Source of the DNA: Streptomyces sp. F63
GTDB lineage: Bacteria; Actinomycetota; Actinomycetes; Streptomycetales; Streptomycetaceae
Length of the DNA: 64,000 bases
NCBI RefSeq assembly: GCF_018070345.1
Contig: NZ_JAGPXX010000003.1
Location: 62,001-126,000, forward strand
Direction of reading: 5' to 3'
The notes beneath the pieces are model-generated. The model did no database searches. It had not been told where the DNA came from and saw nothing but the letters and a program-made list of their open reading frames with translations. Shown piece by piece: positions 32,856 through 41,321 of this stretch. The number at the start of each line of letters is the position of its first letter. Position 1 is the first letter of the stretch. Made by a program: the position numbers and the translations under genes.

Positions 32856-34358
32856 TCAGCGGTTCTGCGGGAAACCGAGGTCGATGCCGCGGTCGCGGGG
32901 ATCGGGCCAGCGGGTGGTCACGGCCTTGGTCCGGGTGAAGAAGTGCACGCCGTCGGGGCCGTAGGCGTGCGTGTCGCCGAACAGCGAGTCCTTCCAGCCG
33001 CCGAAGGAGTACGAGGACACCGGCACCGGGATGGGCACGTTGATCCCGACCATCCCGGCCTCCACCTCCTCCTCGAAGCGGCGGGCCGCGCCGCCGTCGT
33101 TCGTGAAGATCGCGGTGCCGTTGCCGTAGGGGCTGGCGTTGACCAGGTCCAGCGCCTCGTCGAAGGAGGCCGCGCGCAGCACGGAGAGGACCGGGCCGAA
33201 GATCTCGTCGGTGTAGACGGACATGTCCGGGGTGACCCGGTCGAAGAGGGTCGGGCCGAGCCAGAAGCCGCCCGCCTCCCCGTCGACGGGATGCTTCCGG
33301 CCGTCGGCCACGAGCTCCGCGCCGGCCGCCACGCCCGCGTCCACGTAGCCGGCCACCCGGTCCCGGTGCGCGGCGGTGACCAGCGGACCCATGTCGCAGC
33401 CGCGCCGGCCGTCGCCGACCCGCAGCCCGGCGACGCGCTCGGCGATCTTGGCGACCAGCGCGTCACCGACCGGCTCCACGGCCACCAGCGCGCTGATGGC
33501 CATGCACCGCTCGCCCGCCGAGCCGAAACCGGCGTTCACGGCGGCGTCCGCGGCGAGGTCCAGATCGGCGTCGGGCAGGACCACCATGTGGTTCTTCGCC
33601 CCGCCCAGCGCCTGCACGCGCTTGCCGTGGGCGCTCGCCGTCTCGTACACGTACCGGGCGACCGGGGTGGAGCCGACGAAGGACACGGCCGCCACGTCCG
33701 GGTGGGTCAGCAGTCCGTCCACGGCGGTCTTGTCGCCGTGCAGCACGGTGAAGACGCCGTCCGGCAGCCCCGCCTCGCTCCACAGCCGGGCCAGGAGCAG
33801 CGAGGCGGACGGGTCCTTCTCGCTCGGCTTCAGGATGACGCTGTTGCCGCAGGCGATCGCCACCGGGACGAACCACAGCGGGACCATCGCCGGGAAGTTG
33901 AACGGCGAGATCACCGCCGTCACCCCGAGGGGCTGCCGCAGCGCGTGCACGTCCACCCCGGTCGAGACGCCGGGGGTGTGCCCGCCCTTGAGCAGATGCG
34001 GGATGCCGCAGGCGAACTCCACGACCTCCAGACCCCGCTGCACCTCTCCCGCCGCGTCGTCGAGCACCTTGCCGTGCTCGGCGGTGATGGCCGCGGCCAC
34101 TTCGCCGGCCCGCTCGGCCAGCAGCCGGCGGAACTCGAAGAGCACCGTGACCCGCTTGGACAGCGAGGTCCGGCGCCAGCCGGTGAAGGCGTCGCGGGCG
34201 GAGGCGACCGCCTCGTCCACGGTGTCGGCGGAGGCGAGGTCCACCCGCGCGGTGACGGCTCCGGTCGCGGGATCGAAGACCTCCCCGGTGCGCTCCGGGG
34301 TGCCGGTCCACGGCCTGCCGCCGATCCAGTGGGTGATGCGCTGCTGTGTGTCGGTCAT
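32856..34358 (-). CDS. mmsA: CoA-acylating methylmalonate-semialdehyde dehydrogenase-type enzyme
   Basis: A 500-residue aldehyde dehydrogenase. The ATG 34358 (MTDTQQRITHWIGG) is the standard MmsA opening; the frame beyond it runs antisense to the PucR gene and is discarded. MmsA hallmarks are seen: VISPFNFPAMVPLWFVPVAIA, SFVGSTPVARYVYETASAHGK-type cofactor loop, ALGGAKNHMVVLPDADLD, and GSAGERCMA with catalytic Cys near 289. Members turn malonate or methylmalonate semialdehyde into acetyl- or propionyl-CoA. With a beta-alanine/GABA-type aminotransferase just downstream it probably handles malonate semialdehyde from beta-alanine or longer polyamines. It diverges from the PucR regulator. Confidence 0.9.
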   Translation of the reverse strand: MTDTQQRITHWIGGRPWTGTPERTGEVFDPATGAVTARVDLASADTVDEAVASARDAFTGWRRTSLSKRVTVLFEFRRLLAERAGEVAAAITAEHGKVLDDAAGEVQRGLEVVEFACGIPHLLKGGHTPGVSTGVDVHALRQPLGVTAVISPFNFPAMVPLWFVPVAIACGNSVILKPSEKDPSASLLLARLWSEAGLPDGVFTVLHGDKTAVDGLLTHPDVAAVSFVGSTPVARYVYETASAHGKRVQALGGAKNHMVVLPDADLDLAADAAVNAGFGSAGERCMAISALVAVEPVGDALVAKIAERVAGLRVGDGRRGCDMGPLVTAAHRDRVAGYVDAGVAAGAELVADGRKHPVDGEAGGFWLGPTLFDRVTPDMSVYTDEIFGPVLSVLRAASFDEALDLVNASPYGNGTAIFTNDGGAARRFEEEVEAGMVGINVPIPVPVSSYSFGGWKDSLFGDTHAYGPDGVHFFTRTKAVTTRWPDPRDRGIDLGFPQNR

Positions 34359-34378
34359 GCGGCACATTGCACCGGCTC

Positions 34379-34396
34379 CTACGCGCCCGGGCGTAG
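34379..34396. promoter_or_regulatory. palindromic operator candidate between mmsA and the PucR gene
   Basis: CTACGC-N6-GCGTAG lies 21-38 bases upstream of the mmsA start and 86-103 bases upstream of the divergent PucR gene. The 123-base gap must hold both promoters. The position suggests control of mmsA by the adjacent regulator. Confidence 0.4.
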
Positions 34397-34481
34397 CTGC
34401 ACACCGTCGGATGTGGCACGATCTGCCGACACTCTGTAAAGGCGGCCGGCCGGCCGCGCCGGACGGCGAAGGGATGAGGCG

Positions 34482-36071
34482 GTGTTCCCGAGCGTTGCCG
34501 ATGTCCTGGCCATGCCCGAACTGCGCCAGGGCGACCCGGAGGTGGTGGCCGCCGCGGAGGCGGTCACCCGCCCGGTGCGGTGGGTGCACTGCGTGGAGCT
34601 CCCGGAGGTCGCGCCGCTGCTGCGCGGCAGCGAACTCGTCCTGGCCACCGGCATCGCCCTGCCCGCCGACGCCGCCGGTCTCGACCGCTACGTACGGGAA
34701 CTCAGCCGGGCCGGGGCGGCCGGTCTGGTCGTGGAGCTGGGCCGGCGCTGGACGGCCGAGCTGCCCGGCTCGCTCGTCTCCGCCTGCGAACGGGAGAAGC
34801 TGCCGCTGGTGGCCCTCCGCCGGGAGGTGCGCTTCGTCAGCGTCACCCAGGCCGTCGGCGAGCAGGTCGTGGACGCCCAAGTGGTGGAGCTGCGCGCCGC
34901 CGGGCAGATCCACGACGCGTTCACCGCGCTCAGCATGGCGGAGGCCGGGCCGGCCGACATCCTCGCCGAGACGGCCCGCCTCGCCGGGTGCCCGGTGGTG
35001 CTGGAGTCCTTCCGGCACCGGATCCTCGGCTACCACACCGGCGGCCGGCCCGACTCCGACCTGCTCCACGACTGGGAGGACCGCTCGCGGGCCATCCGGC
35101 TCGGCGAGCGCACCGGCTACGACCACCGCGCCGGCTGGCTGGTGACCGTGGTCGGCTCGCGCGGCGACGACTGGGGCCGGCTCGTGCTCGTCACCCCGCA
35201 GCCGCCGCCGCACCGCCACCTCGTCCTCGTCGAACGCGCTGCCGCGGCCCTCGCGCTGCACCGGCTGCACACACGCCACCGGGACGGCGTCGAGCGCCAG
35301 GCGCACCACGCCCTGCTCACCGCGCTCCGCGACCGGGTGGTGGACGAGGAACTGATCAGCCGCTGCGCCGAGGCGGGCGTGCCGCTGACCGGCGGTGCGC
35401 TGCTGGGCCTCGCCGCCCGGCCCGTCGTCCAGCGCCGCCGCCGGACGTTCGTCGCCGCCGACGCCCTGACCACGCTGGCCGGTTCCCTCGCCGTGGCGCT
35501 CCGCGAACGGGGAGTGCCGGCCCTGGTCGCCGTCGAGCCCGACGACGTCGTCGCGCTCCTCGCCCTGCCCGCGACAGCGGACCCCGACGCCCTCCTCACC
35601 GCGGTCGCCGCCGCGACCGGGGCCCCGGGGGAAACCGTCCTGGCCGCGGGGGAGACGGTCCGGCGCCCCGGGGACGCCGGGCGCTCCCTGGCCGAGGCCC
35701 AGCACGTGGCGGCCTCGCTGCGCGCCGCCGACCCAGCCCGCCCCTACCACCGCCTGGCGGACGTGCGGCTGCGCGGACTGCTCCACCTGCTGTCCGACGA
35801 CGACCGGGTCGCCCGGTTCGTGCAGCGGGAACTCGGGGCGCTGACCGACCACGACGCCCGGCACGGCACCGGGCTGTACGAGGTGCTGCGGGTGCTGCTG
35901 ACGACGGGCGACAAGACGGCGGCCGCGGCCGCGCTGCACATCTCGCGGCCGGTGCTCTACGACCGGATCGCGCGCATCGAGCGGATCCTCGGGCTGGACC
36001 TGTCCGACGCCGAGACGCGCACCTCGCTGCATGTGGCCGTGCTGGCCCGCGGGACGCCGCAGGGGCGGTGA
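34482..36071 (+). CDS. PucR family transcriptional regulator
   Basis: A 529-residue protein from GTG 34482, 4-9 bases after GGGATGAGG. The N-terminal PucR-type sensor domain (about 1-125; PSVADVLAMPELRQGDP and LVLATGIALPADAAG) is typical of purine-catabolism regulators. The C-terminal HTH_30 domain is seen as TGLYEVLRVLLTTGDKTAAA, then LHISRPVLYDRIARIERILG (about 470-510). Such proteins in Streptomyces control catabolic operons for purines, allantoin, polyamines or beta-alanine. Divergence from mmsA and the aminotransferase suggests it regulates these. The central region (about 260-400) is GGDEF-like in general shape without a catalytic motif. Confidence 0.88.
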   Translation: MFPSVADVLAMPELRQGDPEVVAAAEAVTRPVRWVHCVELPEVAPLLRGSELVLATGIALPADAAGLDRYVRELSRAGAAGLVVELGRRWTAELPGSLVSACEREKLPLVALRREVRFVSVTQAVGEQVVDAQVVELRAAGQIHDAFTALSMAEAGPADILAETARLAGCPVVLESFRHRILGYHTGGRPDSDLLHDWEDRSRAIRLGERTGYDHRAGWLVTVVGSRGDDWGRLVLVTPQPPPHRHLVLVERAAAALALHRLHTRHRDGVERQAHHALLTALRDRVVDEELISRCAEAGVPLTGGALLGLAARPVVQRRRRTFVAADALTTLAGSLAVALRERGVPALVAVEPDDVVALLALPATADPDALLTAVAAATGAPGETVLAAGETVRRPGDAGRSLAEAQHVAASLRAADPARPYHRLADVRLRGLLHLLSDDDRVARFVQRELGALTDHDARHGTGLYEVLRVLLTTGDKTAAAAALHISRPVLYDRIARIERILGLDLSDAETRTSLHVAVLARGTPQGR

Positions 36072-36129
36072 CCCGGCGCGGCACCGGGCCGCCGGCCGCC
36101 GCCCGGCGGGAGCACCGCGGACCCGCGCC

Positions 36130-36148
36130 CGGTCGGTACGATGGACCG
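36130..36148 (+). promoter_or_regulatory. promoter with small palindrome before the BlaI-like gene
   Basis: A TACGAT -10-like box (36137-36142) sits between CGGTC (36130-36134) and GACCG (36144-36148). It lies about 45 bases before the BlaI-like start. Overlap of a palindrome with the -10 fits autorepression by a BlaI/CopY protein, but the arms are only five bases. Confidence 0.35.
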
Positions 36149-36188
36149 TTGATCTCGGCCGGACGGCGCGGCCGCGGAGGGAGGGGCC

Positions 36189-36590
36189 ATGGCGGAGCGG
36201 GACGGCGGCGGGCCGCGGCCGCGGCGGCGGGCGCAGGGCGAACTGGAAGCCCAGGTGCTGTCCGTGCTGCGCGAGGCACCCGGACCCGCGACCGCCGGGT
36301 GGGTGCTGGACCGGCTCGACGGAGGCCTGGCGTACACCACCGTGATCACCATCCTCACCCGGCTGCACGCCAAGCAGGCCGTCACCCGGGAACGGTCCGG
36401 CCGCTCCTTCACCTGGCGGGCGGCCTCCGACGAAGCAGGGCTCGCGGCGCTGCGCATGCGCCGGGTGCTGGACGGCGAGCGGGACCGGGAAGCGGTGCTG
36501 GCCAGCTTCGTCACCGCGCTGCCGCCCGACGACGAGCGGCTGCTGCGGGAGCTCCTGGACCGGGAAGCCGACGCCCCGGACGGCCGGTGA
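36189..36590 (+). CDS. BlaI/MecI/CopY family transcriptional repressor
   Basis: A 133-residue protein from ATG 36189, preceded by GGGAGGGG. The winged-helix domain is clear: RRRAQGELEAQVLSVLREAP, GWVLDRLDGGLAYTTVITIL and TRLHAKQAVTRERSGRSFTW over about 15-80. The C-terminal helix (DRLLRELLDREAD-like) would dimerise. Members repress beta-lactamase or metal genes and are cleaved or released when a partner membrane protease senses a signal. The downstream M56 protease gene starts on its last base (TGATG), the classic repressor/sensor pair. The controlled genes are unknown; no beta-lactamase or copper gene is adjacent. Confidence 0.9.
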   Translation: MAERDGGGPRPRRRAQGELEAQVLSVLREAPGPATAGWVLDRLDGGLAYTTVITILTRLHAKQAVTRERSGRSFTWRAASDEAGLAALRMRRVLDGERDREAVLASFVTALPPDDERLLRELLDREADAPDGR

Positions 36591-37519
36591 TGGGCGTCTT
36601 CGTCTTCCTGCCGCTCGTGCTGCCCCTGACGGCCTGGCCCATCGCCCGGCTGGCCGAACAGCATCTCCATCCCCGCGCGGCCACCCTGCTGCTGACCGGT
36701 GCCGCCGCCGTCCTGGCGGTGTGCAGCACGCTCTGCCTGGCCCTGCTCATGGTCGTCGGCACAGCGCAACTCCCGGGCAATCCGCTGCCGGACGGCTGGT
36801 CCGATCCGGAGGTGCGGGAGGCGGTGCCCTATGACGAGGTCCTGGGAGTCGCGGCCATTCCCGTGCTCAACACCGTGGCCGGCGGCTGCGCGCTGACGCT
36901 CTGGCGCCACCGGCGGATGCGCCGCCGCCTGTGGCGGGCCCTCGACGGGCTGCCCGGCTCGCAGGTGGCCGTCCTGCCCGACGCGACCCCGTACGCCCAC
37001 GCGCTGCCCGGCGCGCGGGGCCGCATCGTGGTGTCCGCGGGCATGCTGGCCGCCCTCGAACCCCGGGAGCGCCGGGCCCTGTTCGCCCACGAACGGGTGC
37101 ATCTGACGGCGCGGCACCACCGCCTGCTGCTGGCCGTCCAGTTGGCGGCCCGGGCCAACCCCTTTCTGCGGCCCCTGCGGACCGCGGTGTTCTTCGGCGC
37201 CGAGCGCTGGGCGGACGAGGAGGCGGCGCGCACCGTCGGGGACCGGCGCCTGGTGGCCCGCGCCATCGCCAGGGCCGCGCTGGTCGCGAATCCGGCGCCC
37301 GCACCGGCGTTCGCCGGATTCGCCTCTCCCGGTCCCGTGCCCCGCAGGGTCCGGGCGCTGCTGGATCCCGCCCCGCCGGCCCGGGTCTGGCCACCGGCGC
37401 GCACGACCGCCGGACTGGCCGCCTGGACCGCGGCCATGGGCACCGCGGCCTCCGCCTTCTCCTCGGCGAACGCGGCCGTGGCCCTCTTTCTCATCCTCCA
37501 CGCGGCCACCCCGCTCTGA
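36590..37519 (+). CDS. M56 family membrane metalloprotease (BlaR1-like protease core)
   Basis: A 309-residue membrane protein starting at ATG 36590, sharing one base with the repressor stop. Hydrophobic helices are seen at about 2-20, 33-56, 82-100 and near the C-terminus (AWTAAMGTAASAFSSANAAV). HERVH around residues 165-169 is the zinc-binding HExxH motif, with ERWADEEAA about 36 residues later supplying the third ligand Glu. It lacks the extracellular penicillin-binding sensor domain of BlaR1, as many actinobacterial M56 proteins do. It probably cleaves or inactivates the paired BlaI-like repressor. The signal is unknown. Confidence 0.88.
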   Translation: MGVFVFLPLVLPLTAWPIARLAEQHLHPRAATLLLTGAAAVLAVCSTLCLALLMVVGTAQLPGNPLPDGWSDPEVREAVPYDEVLGVAAIPVLNTVAGGCALTLWRHRRMRRRLWRALDGLPGSQVAVLPDATPYAHALPGARGRIVVSAGMLAALEPRERRALFAHERVHLTARHHRLLLAVQLAARANPFLRPLRTAVFFGAERWADEEAARTVGDRRLVARAIARAALVANPAPAPAFAGFASPGPVPRRVRALLDPAPPARVWPPARTTAGLAAWTAAMGTAASAFSSANAAVALFLILHAATPL

Positions 37520-37584
37520 GCCGGGGCCGACCGGGGCGGGGCGGGTCCGGCGGGCCCGGGCCGCCGCGGGTGTGCCGCGGTACA

Positions 37585-37614
37585 CCGGGGCAGGGACCGG
37601 ATGCCCTGCCCCGG
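37585..37614. terminator. bidirectional terminator between the M56 and Spo0M genes
   Basis: CCGGGGCAGGG (37585-37595) and CCCTGCCCCGG (37604-37614) form a perfect eleven-base-pair stem with an eight-base loop. It stands between convergent genes ending at 37519 (+) and 37624 (-), so it can serve both transcripts. No T-run, as is common in this genus. Confidence 0.75.
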
Positions 37615-37623
37615 GGCGGGGGG

Positions 37624-38658
37624 TCAGCCCTCCTCGCCCTCCTCGCCTTCCTCGTCCTCGCCCTCGAAGGCGTCGCCGATCTCGTCGACGACCTCGGCGG
37701 CCACCAGGCCGCCGGCGACGCCGACCGCCAGGCCGGCCGCGCCGGCCGCGATGGCCGTGCCCATGCCCGGGCCGGAACCGTGACCGCCGTGGTGGTGGGC
37801 GCCGTGGTGGTCGTCCTTGGCCGCGGCCCCGCCTCCGTAGGGGGCGCCGGGCCCGTACTGAGCCGGGGCCGGAGACCCGTACGCTGCCCGGTGCTCGACG
37901 AGCTGCCGGACCCAGGAGTCGATCTCGGCGGCCCAGTCGCGTGAAGGGGCGTCCTCATGGCCGACGGTGTGCCGGCTCAGGGCGTCGTGGCCGCCGGAGA
38001 ACAGCCCGCCGCGCTTGTCGGCCTCCAGCACGACCTCCACCCCGGCGGGACCGGCGAGGAAGGTCACCTCGATCTCGTTCACCGCGTGCGCGTACCGGGG
38101 GGCCGGGGAGAGCTCGATCTCCTGGTAGAACGGCAGTCGCTGCCCGGTGCCCCGGATATGGCCCAGCTCCAGATCGGCGGAGGTGAACCCGAAGCCGAGC
38201 TGCCCGAGCGCCTCCAGGACCGCCTCCTGGACCGGCAGCGGGCGGACGGACAGCGGATCCAGGTCGCCCTTGTCCTTCGCCCCCGCCACCGCCAGTTCGG
38301 TCCGCACCCCCAGGACCACGCCCAGCGGCTGCCCGTGGAGCTCCGTGACGGGGGTCTCCCACGGCAGCGTCACGGCGAACGGGACCGACCGCTCCTCGCC
38401 CTCGGCGAGCCGGAAGCCACCGCCCACGGTGAAGCGCTCGAAGGCGACCGCGCCCTCCCGCTCACCCTCCTCGTGCTCGGCCTCGACGCGGGCCACCAGC
38501 TCCAGCGTGATCTGCTCGATCTCGAAGTCCGCGCTCCCGCCCCGCAGATGGACGTGCCCGCGCAGGACTCCGCCGGGCGGTACGGCGCCGCCCTCCAGAA
38601 CCGTGTCCACGGTCGGTCCGCCGACCCCGAGAGACCCCAGCAGCCGTTTGAACACCAT
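37624..38658 (-). CDS. Spo0M (SpoOM) family sporulation-control protein
   Basis: A 344-residue protein. ATG 38658 is preferred over GTG 38670 because GAAGGAG lies between them at proper spacing only for the ATG. Residues 1-240 are the arrestin-like Spo0M fold (MVFKRLLGSLGVGGPTVDTV at the start, GGVLRGHVHLRGG, then HAVNEIEVTFLAGPAGVEVVLEADKRGG-like strands). The C-terminal 100 residues hold a His-rich tract (HHGAHHHGGHGSG), an Ala/Gly hydrophobic stretch and an acidic tail (EGEDEEGEEGEEG), a common Streptomyces extension. Bacillus Spo0M affects sporulation and division; the Streptomyces role is uncertain. Confidence 0.88.
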   Translation of the reverse strand: MVFKRLLGSLGVGGPTVDTVLEGGAVPPGGVLRGHVHLRGGSADFEIEQITLELVARVEAEHEEGEREGAVAFERFTVGGGFRLAEGEERSVPFAVTLPWETPVTELHGQPLGVVLGVRTELAVAGAKDKGDLDPLSVRPLPVQEAVLEALGQLGFGFTSADLELGHIRGTGQRLPFYQEIELSPAPRYAHAVNEIEVTFLAGPAGVEVVLEADKRGGLFSGGHDALSRHTVGHEDAPSRDWAAEIDSWVRQLVEHRAAYGSPAPAQYGPGAPYGGGAAAKDDHHGAHHHGGHGSGPGMGTAIAAGAAGLAVGVAGGLVAAEVVDEIGDAFEGEDEEGEEGEEG

Positions 38659-38749
38659 CGCGGCCTTCACTCCTTCTTGTTCGTTCCTCGCCGGCGCCGC
38701 CGTGCCGCCGTCCGGCCTCCCCGGTGACGGCCCGGCGCGCGGCTCACGG

Positions 38750-38971
38750 TCACTTGTCCGATACGTCCAGTGCCACCAGGGCCTGGGCCCAGCGGGCGTA
38801 CTTCAGCGAACCCAGGTCGGCGACCGTCTTCACGCCGAACGCCTCCTGCAGCAGCTCGCCATCGCGGTCCGAGACGCCTTTGAGGGCCGATACGGGTGCG
38901 GCCAGAACCTCGGGGAGGCTCTTGTCCGCCCACGCCTTGTCCAGCACCTTGTCCAGGTCGATCGAAGCCAC
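38750..38971 (-). CDS. small helix-hairpin-helix-like protein (73 residues)
   Basis: GTG 38971 is preceded by AGGAGG at six bases, which fixes the start; the longer frame has no such site. The product, opening ASIDLDKVLDKAW, contains KGVSDRDGELLQEAFGVKTVADLGSLKY (in overlapping parts), the pattern of a helix-hairpin-helix-type fold like those at the tips of DNA-binding proteins (GVxxxxAxxL..GI.TvadL). It has no other domain. It may bind DNA or another protein non-specifically. It is transcribed away from tatA and towards spo0M. A nine-base-pair palindrome lies 100 bases upstream. Confidence 0.7.
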   Translation of the reverse strand: MASIDLDKVLDKAWADKSLPEVLAAPVSALKGVSDRDGELLQEAFGVKTVADLGSLKYARWAQALVALDVSDK

Positions 38972-39070
38972 CGTGTCCTCCTGACGTTCATCCGCCGGTC
39001 CGGGCACAGACGCTTGCCGCACCGCCGCCCGGGGCATGCTCCGGCCGGCGGCTGACGGGCCGTCTGTTCA

Positions 39071-39092
39071 TCTTCTACATGCGTGTAGAAGA
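39071..39092. promoter_or_regulatory. perfect 9-bp inverted repeat between the HHH-like and tatA genes
   Basis: TCTTCTACA-TGCG-TGTAGAAGA lies in the 317-base intergenic region 38972-39288. It is AT-rich against a very GC-rich background and not followed by a T-run, so it looks like an operator for a dimeric (TetR-, MarR- or GntR-like) repressor and not like a terminator. The rest of this gap shows no other feature apart from tatA's ribosome site. Confidence 0.5.
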
Positions 39093-39288
39093 ATAAGCCG
39101 TCCGGTGTCGCGCCGGCCGCGGAGCGGGGGTCTCGGCGGGGGAACGTCCGAAAGAAGCGGTCCCCCCCGGCCCGGTCCGGTGCGGAAGGGCCGGGGCTCC
39201 GGCGGGTACGGGGGCCGGCAGGCTCCCGGCCGGGGGCGACTTTCGGACAGACGGGGACAACCATCGGTGCGCAGAAGGGAATACACGG

Positions 39289-39555
39289 ATGTTCGGGATC
39301 AGCGAAATCGCCCTCATCCTCATCGTCGTCGTCGTGCTGCTCGGAGCCAGGAAGCTGCCCGAGCTGGCGCGTTCGCTGGGGAAGTCGGCGCGGATCCTCA
39401 AGAGCGAGGCCAGGGCGATGAAGGCGGGCGGAGACGGGGCCGGTTCCGGCGGCGGCGCCCCGGAGGCGGCGGCTCCCCGCACCATCCGGGCCGCCTCCGG
39501 TGACGTGATCTCCCGTGCGGACGCCGGTCCGGGAAGCGGGGCCGCGCGCCCGTGA
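39289..39555 (+). CDS. tatA: Sec-independent (Tat) translocase protein TatA/E family
   Basis: An 88-residue protein from ATG 39289, preceded by GAAGGGAA. The N-terminal transmembrane helix (ISEIALILIVVVVLLGARKL, residues 4-23) is followed by the family hinge and amphipathic helix (PELARSLGKSARILKSEARA, 24-43) and a disordered Gly/Ala tail. This is the pore-forming component of the Tat system that exports folded proteins. It stands alone, without tatC, so it is probably an additional TatA-like copy. Several proteins in this window carry Tat-type signals (582-2090 and 28478-29716). Confidence 0.9.
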   Translation: MFGISEIALILIVVVVLLGARKLPELARSLGKSARILKSEARAMKAGGDGAGSGGGAPEAAAPRTIRAASGDVISRADAGPGSGAARP

Positions 39556-39623
39556 ACGGGGCGGCGGTGGCCCGCGGATCGAACTGGCGGCCCCGGCGGT
39601 TCCGTTCACGTCCTCAAGGAGGC

Positions 39624-39640
39624 CGGCCCCGGCGGGGCCG
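39624..39640 (+). terminator. possible terminator after tatA; remainder of 39556-40071
   Basis: CGGCCCC-GGC-GGGGCCG forms a seven-base-pair stem 69 bases after the tatA stop. Beyond it the 516-base gap contains no convincing gene in either strand. It includes a TTGCG-GT-CGCAA palindrome at 40011-40022 close to the next regulator gene. Confidence 0.35.
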
Positions 39641-40010
39641 CGAAGAGCACCGCCCGCCATGCGGTGGACGCCTCCGGCGAGACGTCGGGCGGTGTCCGGA
39701 AGCTTCGCATCCGTGACCCGGCCTCCGCGCATCCCGGCTCCTCGACTCCTGGGCCCTGCGCTTCCGAACCGCCGGGGCCCGCCCGGCGAAGCGGACCGCG
39801 GCCGGCGGGCCGCGCCGTCTCCTCCGCCCCGTCCCGCCTGCCGCGGGGTGGGGCGTGACGTGCCCGCCCCGCGCACCCGGCACAGCCGGCGCTCTCGCCG
39901 GACGCAGCACACACGGCGCACACGGCGCACGTGCTCCGCTTCCCCGGCCGCCTCCGTTCATGCCTGCTCCCACCCAGCATCAGCCCTTCGGGCGAATCTC
40001 TGGCCTTCGC

Positions 40011-40022
40011 TTGCGGTCGCAA
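40011..40022. promoter_or_regulatory. TTGCGGTCGCAA palindrome upstream of the GntR gene
   Basis: The sequence TTGCG-GT-CGCAA lies 50-61 bases before the regulator start, in a locally AT-richer block that also contains TTGCCA at 40030-40035. A GntR protein commonly binds such short palindromes in its own promoter. Autoregulation is inferred from position only. Confidence 0.4.
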
Positions 40023-40071
40023 CTCTCGGTTGCCAAGCTGTCGCAGAATGTCAACCCGTTGGGAGGGGCAC

Positions 40072-40824
40072 GTGTCCTTCGGTGAGCAGCCCGCGTATCT
40101 CAGGGTCGCCGGCGACCTGCGGCAGAAGATCGTCGACGGCTCCCTGGCGCCGCACACCAGACTCCCCTCCCAGGCCCGTATCCGCGCCGAATACGGCGTC
40201 TCCGACACCGTGGCCCTGGAGGCCCGCAAGGTGCTGATGGCCGAAGGGCTGGTGGAGGGCCGGTCCGGCTCGGGCACCTACGTACGGGAGCGCCTGGAGC
40301 CGCGCCGTATCGCGCGGACCGGCTACCGGCTGGCCGACGACAGCACCCCCTTCCGGCAGGAGCAGGCCGACGAGCGGGTGCGCGGCACCTGGGAGTCGCG
40401 CAGCGAGCAGGAGGCCGCGTCCCCCGAGGTCGCCCGGCGGCTCGGCGCGGAGCCGGGTGACCGGGTCATGTGCACCCGCTATCTCCACCGTGCCGAGGGG
40501 GAGCCGATGATGATCGTCACCTCCTGGGAGCCGCTGGCGCTGACCGGCCGCACCCCCGTGATGCTGCCCGAGGAGGGCCCGCTGGCCGGGCGCGGGGTGG
40601 TGGACCGGATGGCGGCGATCGACGTGGTCGTGGACAACGTCCAGGAGGAGGTCGGGGCCCGGCCCGGGCTCGCGGAGGAGACGACGCTGCTGGGCGGGCT
40701 GCCCGGGCGGGTGGTCATCGTCGTCTCCCGGACATTCTTCGCCTCGGGCCGGGCGGTGGAGACGGCCGACGTGGTGATCCCGGCGGACTGCTACCGCCTC
40801 TCGTACCACCTTCCCGTGCGGTAG
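40072..40824 (+). CDS. GntR family (HutC subfamily) transcriptional regulator
   Basis: A 250-residue protein. GTG 40072 is chosen because GGGAGGGG precedes it by six bases; the longer frame upstream has no site. The N-terminal winged helix (residues about 6-75: YLRVAGDLRQKIVDGSLAPH, LPSQARIRAEYGVSDTVALE, EGLVEGRSGSGTYV) is GntR-type. The C-terminal UTRA ligand-binding domain (about 95-245; GDRVMCTRYLHRAEGEPMM and PADCYRLSYHLPV) puts it in the HutC subfamily. In Streptomyces similar proteins control sugar use, development or plasmid transfer. No adjacent gene obviously is its target. The ligand is unknown. Confidence 0.9.
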   Translation: MSFGEQPAYLRVAGDLRQKIVDGSLAPHTRLPSQARIRAEYGVSDTVALEARKVLMAEGLVEGRSGSGTYVRERLEPRRIARTGYRLADDSTPFRQEQADERVRGTWESRSEQEAASPEVARRLGAEPGDRVMCTRYLHRAEGEPMMIVTSWEPLALTGRTPVMLPEEGPLAGRGVVDRMAAIDVVVDNVQEEVGARPGLAEETTLLGGLPGRVVIVVSRTFFASGRAVETADVVIPADCYRLSYHLPVR

Positions 40825-41117
40825 CCGCCGGAGCCGCCCCCGGCCGCCGCCCGCGCCTCCGCACCTCCCCGCCTCGGCATCTCCTCGGTGGCCCGGGTGT
40901 CCGCCGGGCACTCCGGGGCCCTCGTCCCCGGTCCGCCGTGCCGTGCGCCGGGCGCGTTTTCCCGCTCGAACGAGTGGCCGGATGCGTGCCTCTTCGTGCA
41001 AACTCGTATCCGCTCCGTGAGGGCCCGGCGTAGGCTCGGGCATATGCAGACTGCTGCTTCCTCAGAGAATGGATCCCTGTGCGCGGGCTCGCGCGCCGTG
41101 GCGCGGGAGGGGCGGCG

Positions 41118-41294
41118 ATGAGCGACAGTGGTCCCGCCCTCCCCTGGCTCGTCATACGCGAGGACGAGAACGGCAACCGCTACCGCGTCGGCAGCTACGC
41201 GACCCGTGCGGAGGCGGAGAAGGCCAAGGACCGGCTCCACCGGTCCGGGGGTGAACAGCTGTACGTGGTCGAGCGGGTGGCCCGCGGCTCGTAG
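41118..41294 (+). CDS. small SPOR-domain-like protein (58 residues)
   Basis: ATG 41118 follows GGGAGGGG by eight bases. The product contains LPWLVIREDENGNRYRVGSY and ATRAEAEKAKDRL, then EQLYVVERV, the compact beta-alpha-beta pattern of SPOR-like domains, which elsewhere bind denuded septal peptidoglycan. This very short stand-alone form, without signal or membrane segment, is a recurrent Streptomyces protein as far as I know. Since it is predicted cytoplasmic, peptidoglycan binding is doubtful. It precedes the Nudix gene by 27 bases on the same strand. Confidence 0.75.
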   Translation: MSDSGPALPWLVIREDENGNRYRVGSYATRAEAEKAKDRLHRSGGEQLYVVERVARGS

Positions 41295-41321
41295 AGTCCC
41301 TCCCATGACGGAGGACCTCGG

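Noticed and set aside
34359..36368. Long N-terminal extension of the MmsA frame
   Set aside because: It lies antisense to the PucR gene; the standard MmsA start is at 34358.
36590..37519. BlaI/M56 pair as a beta-lactam resistance operon
   Set aside because: There is no beta-lactamase or penicillin-binding sensor domain; only the regulatory pair is supported.
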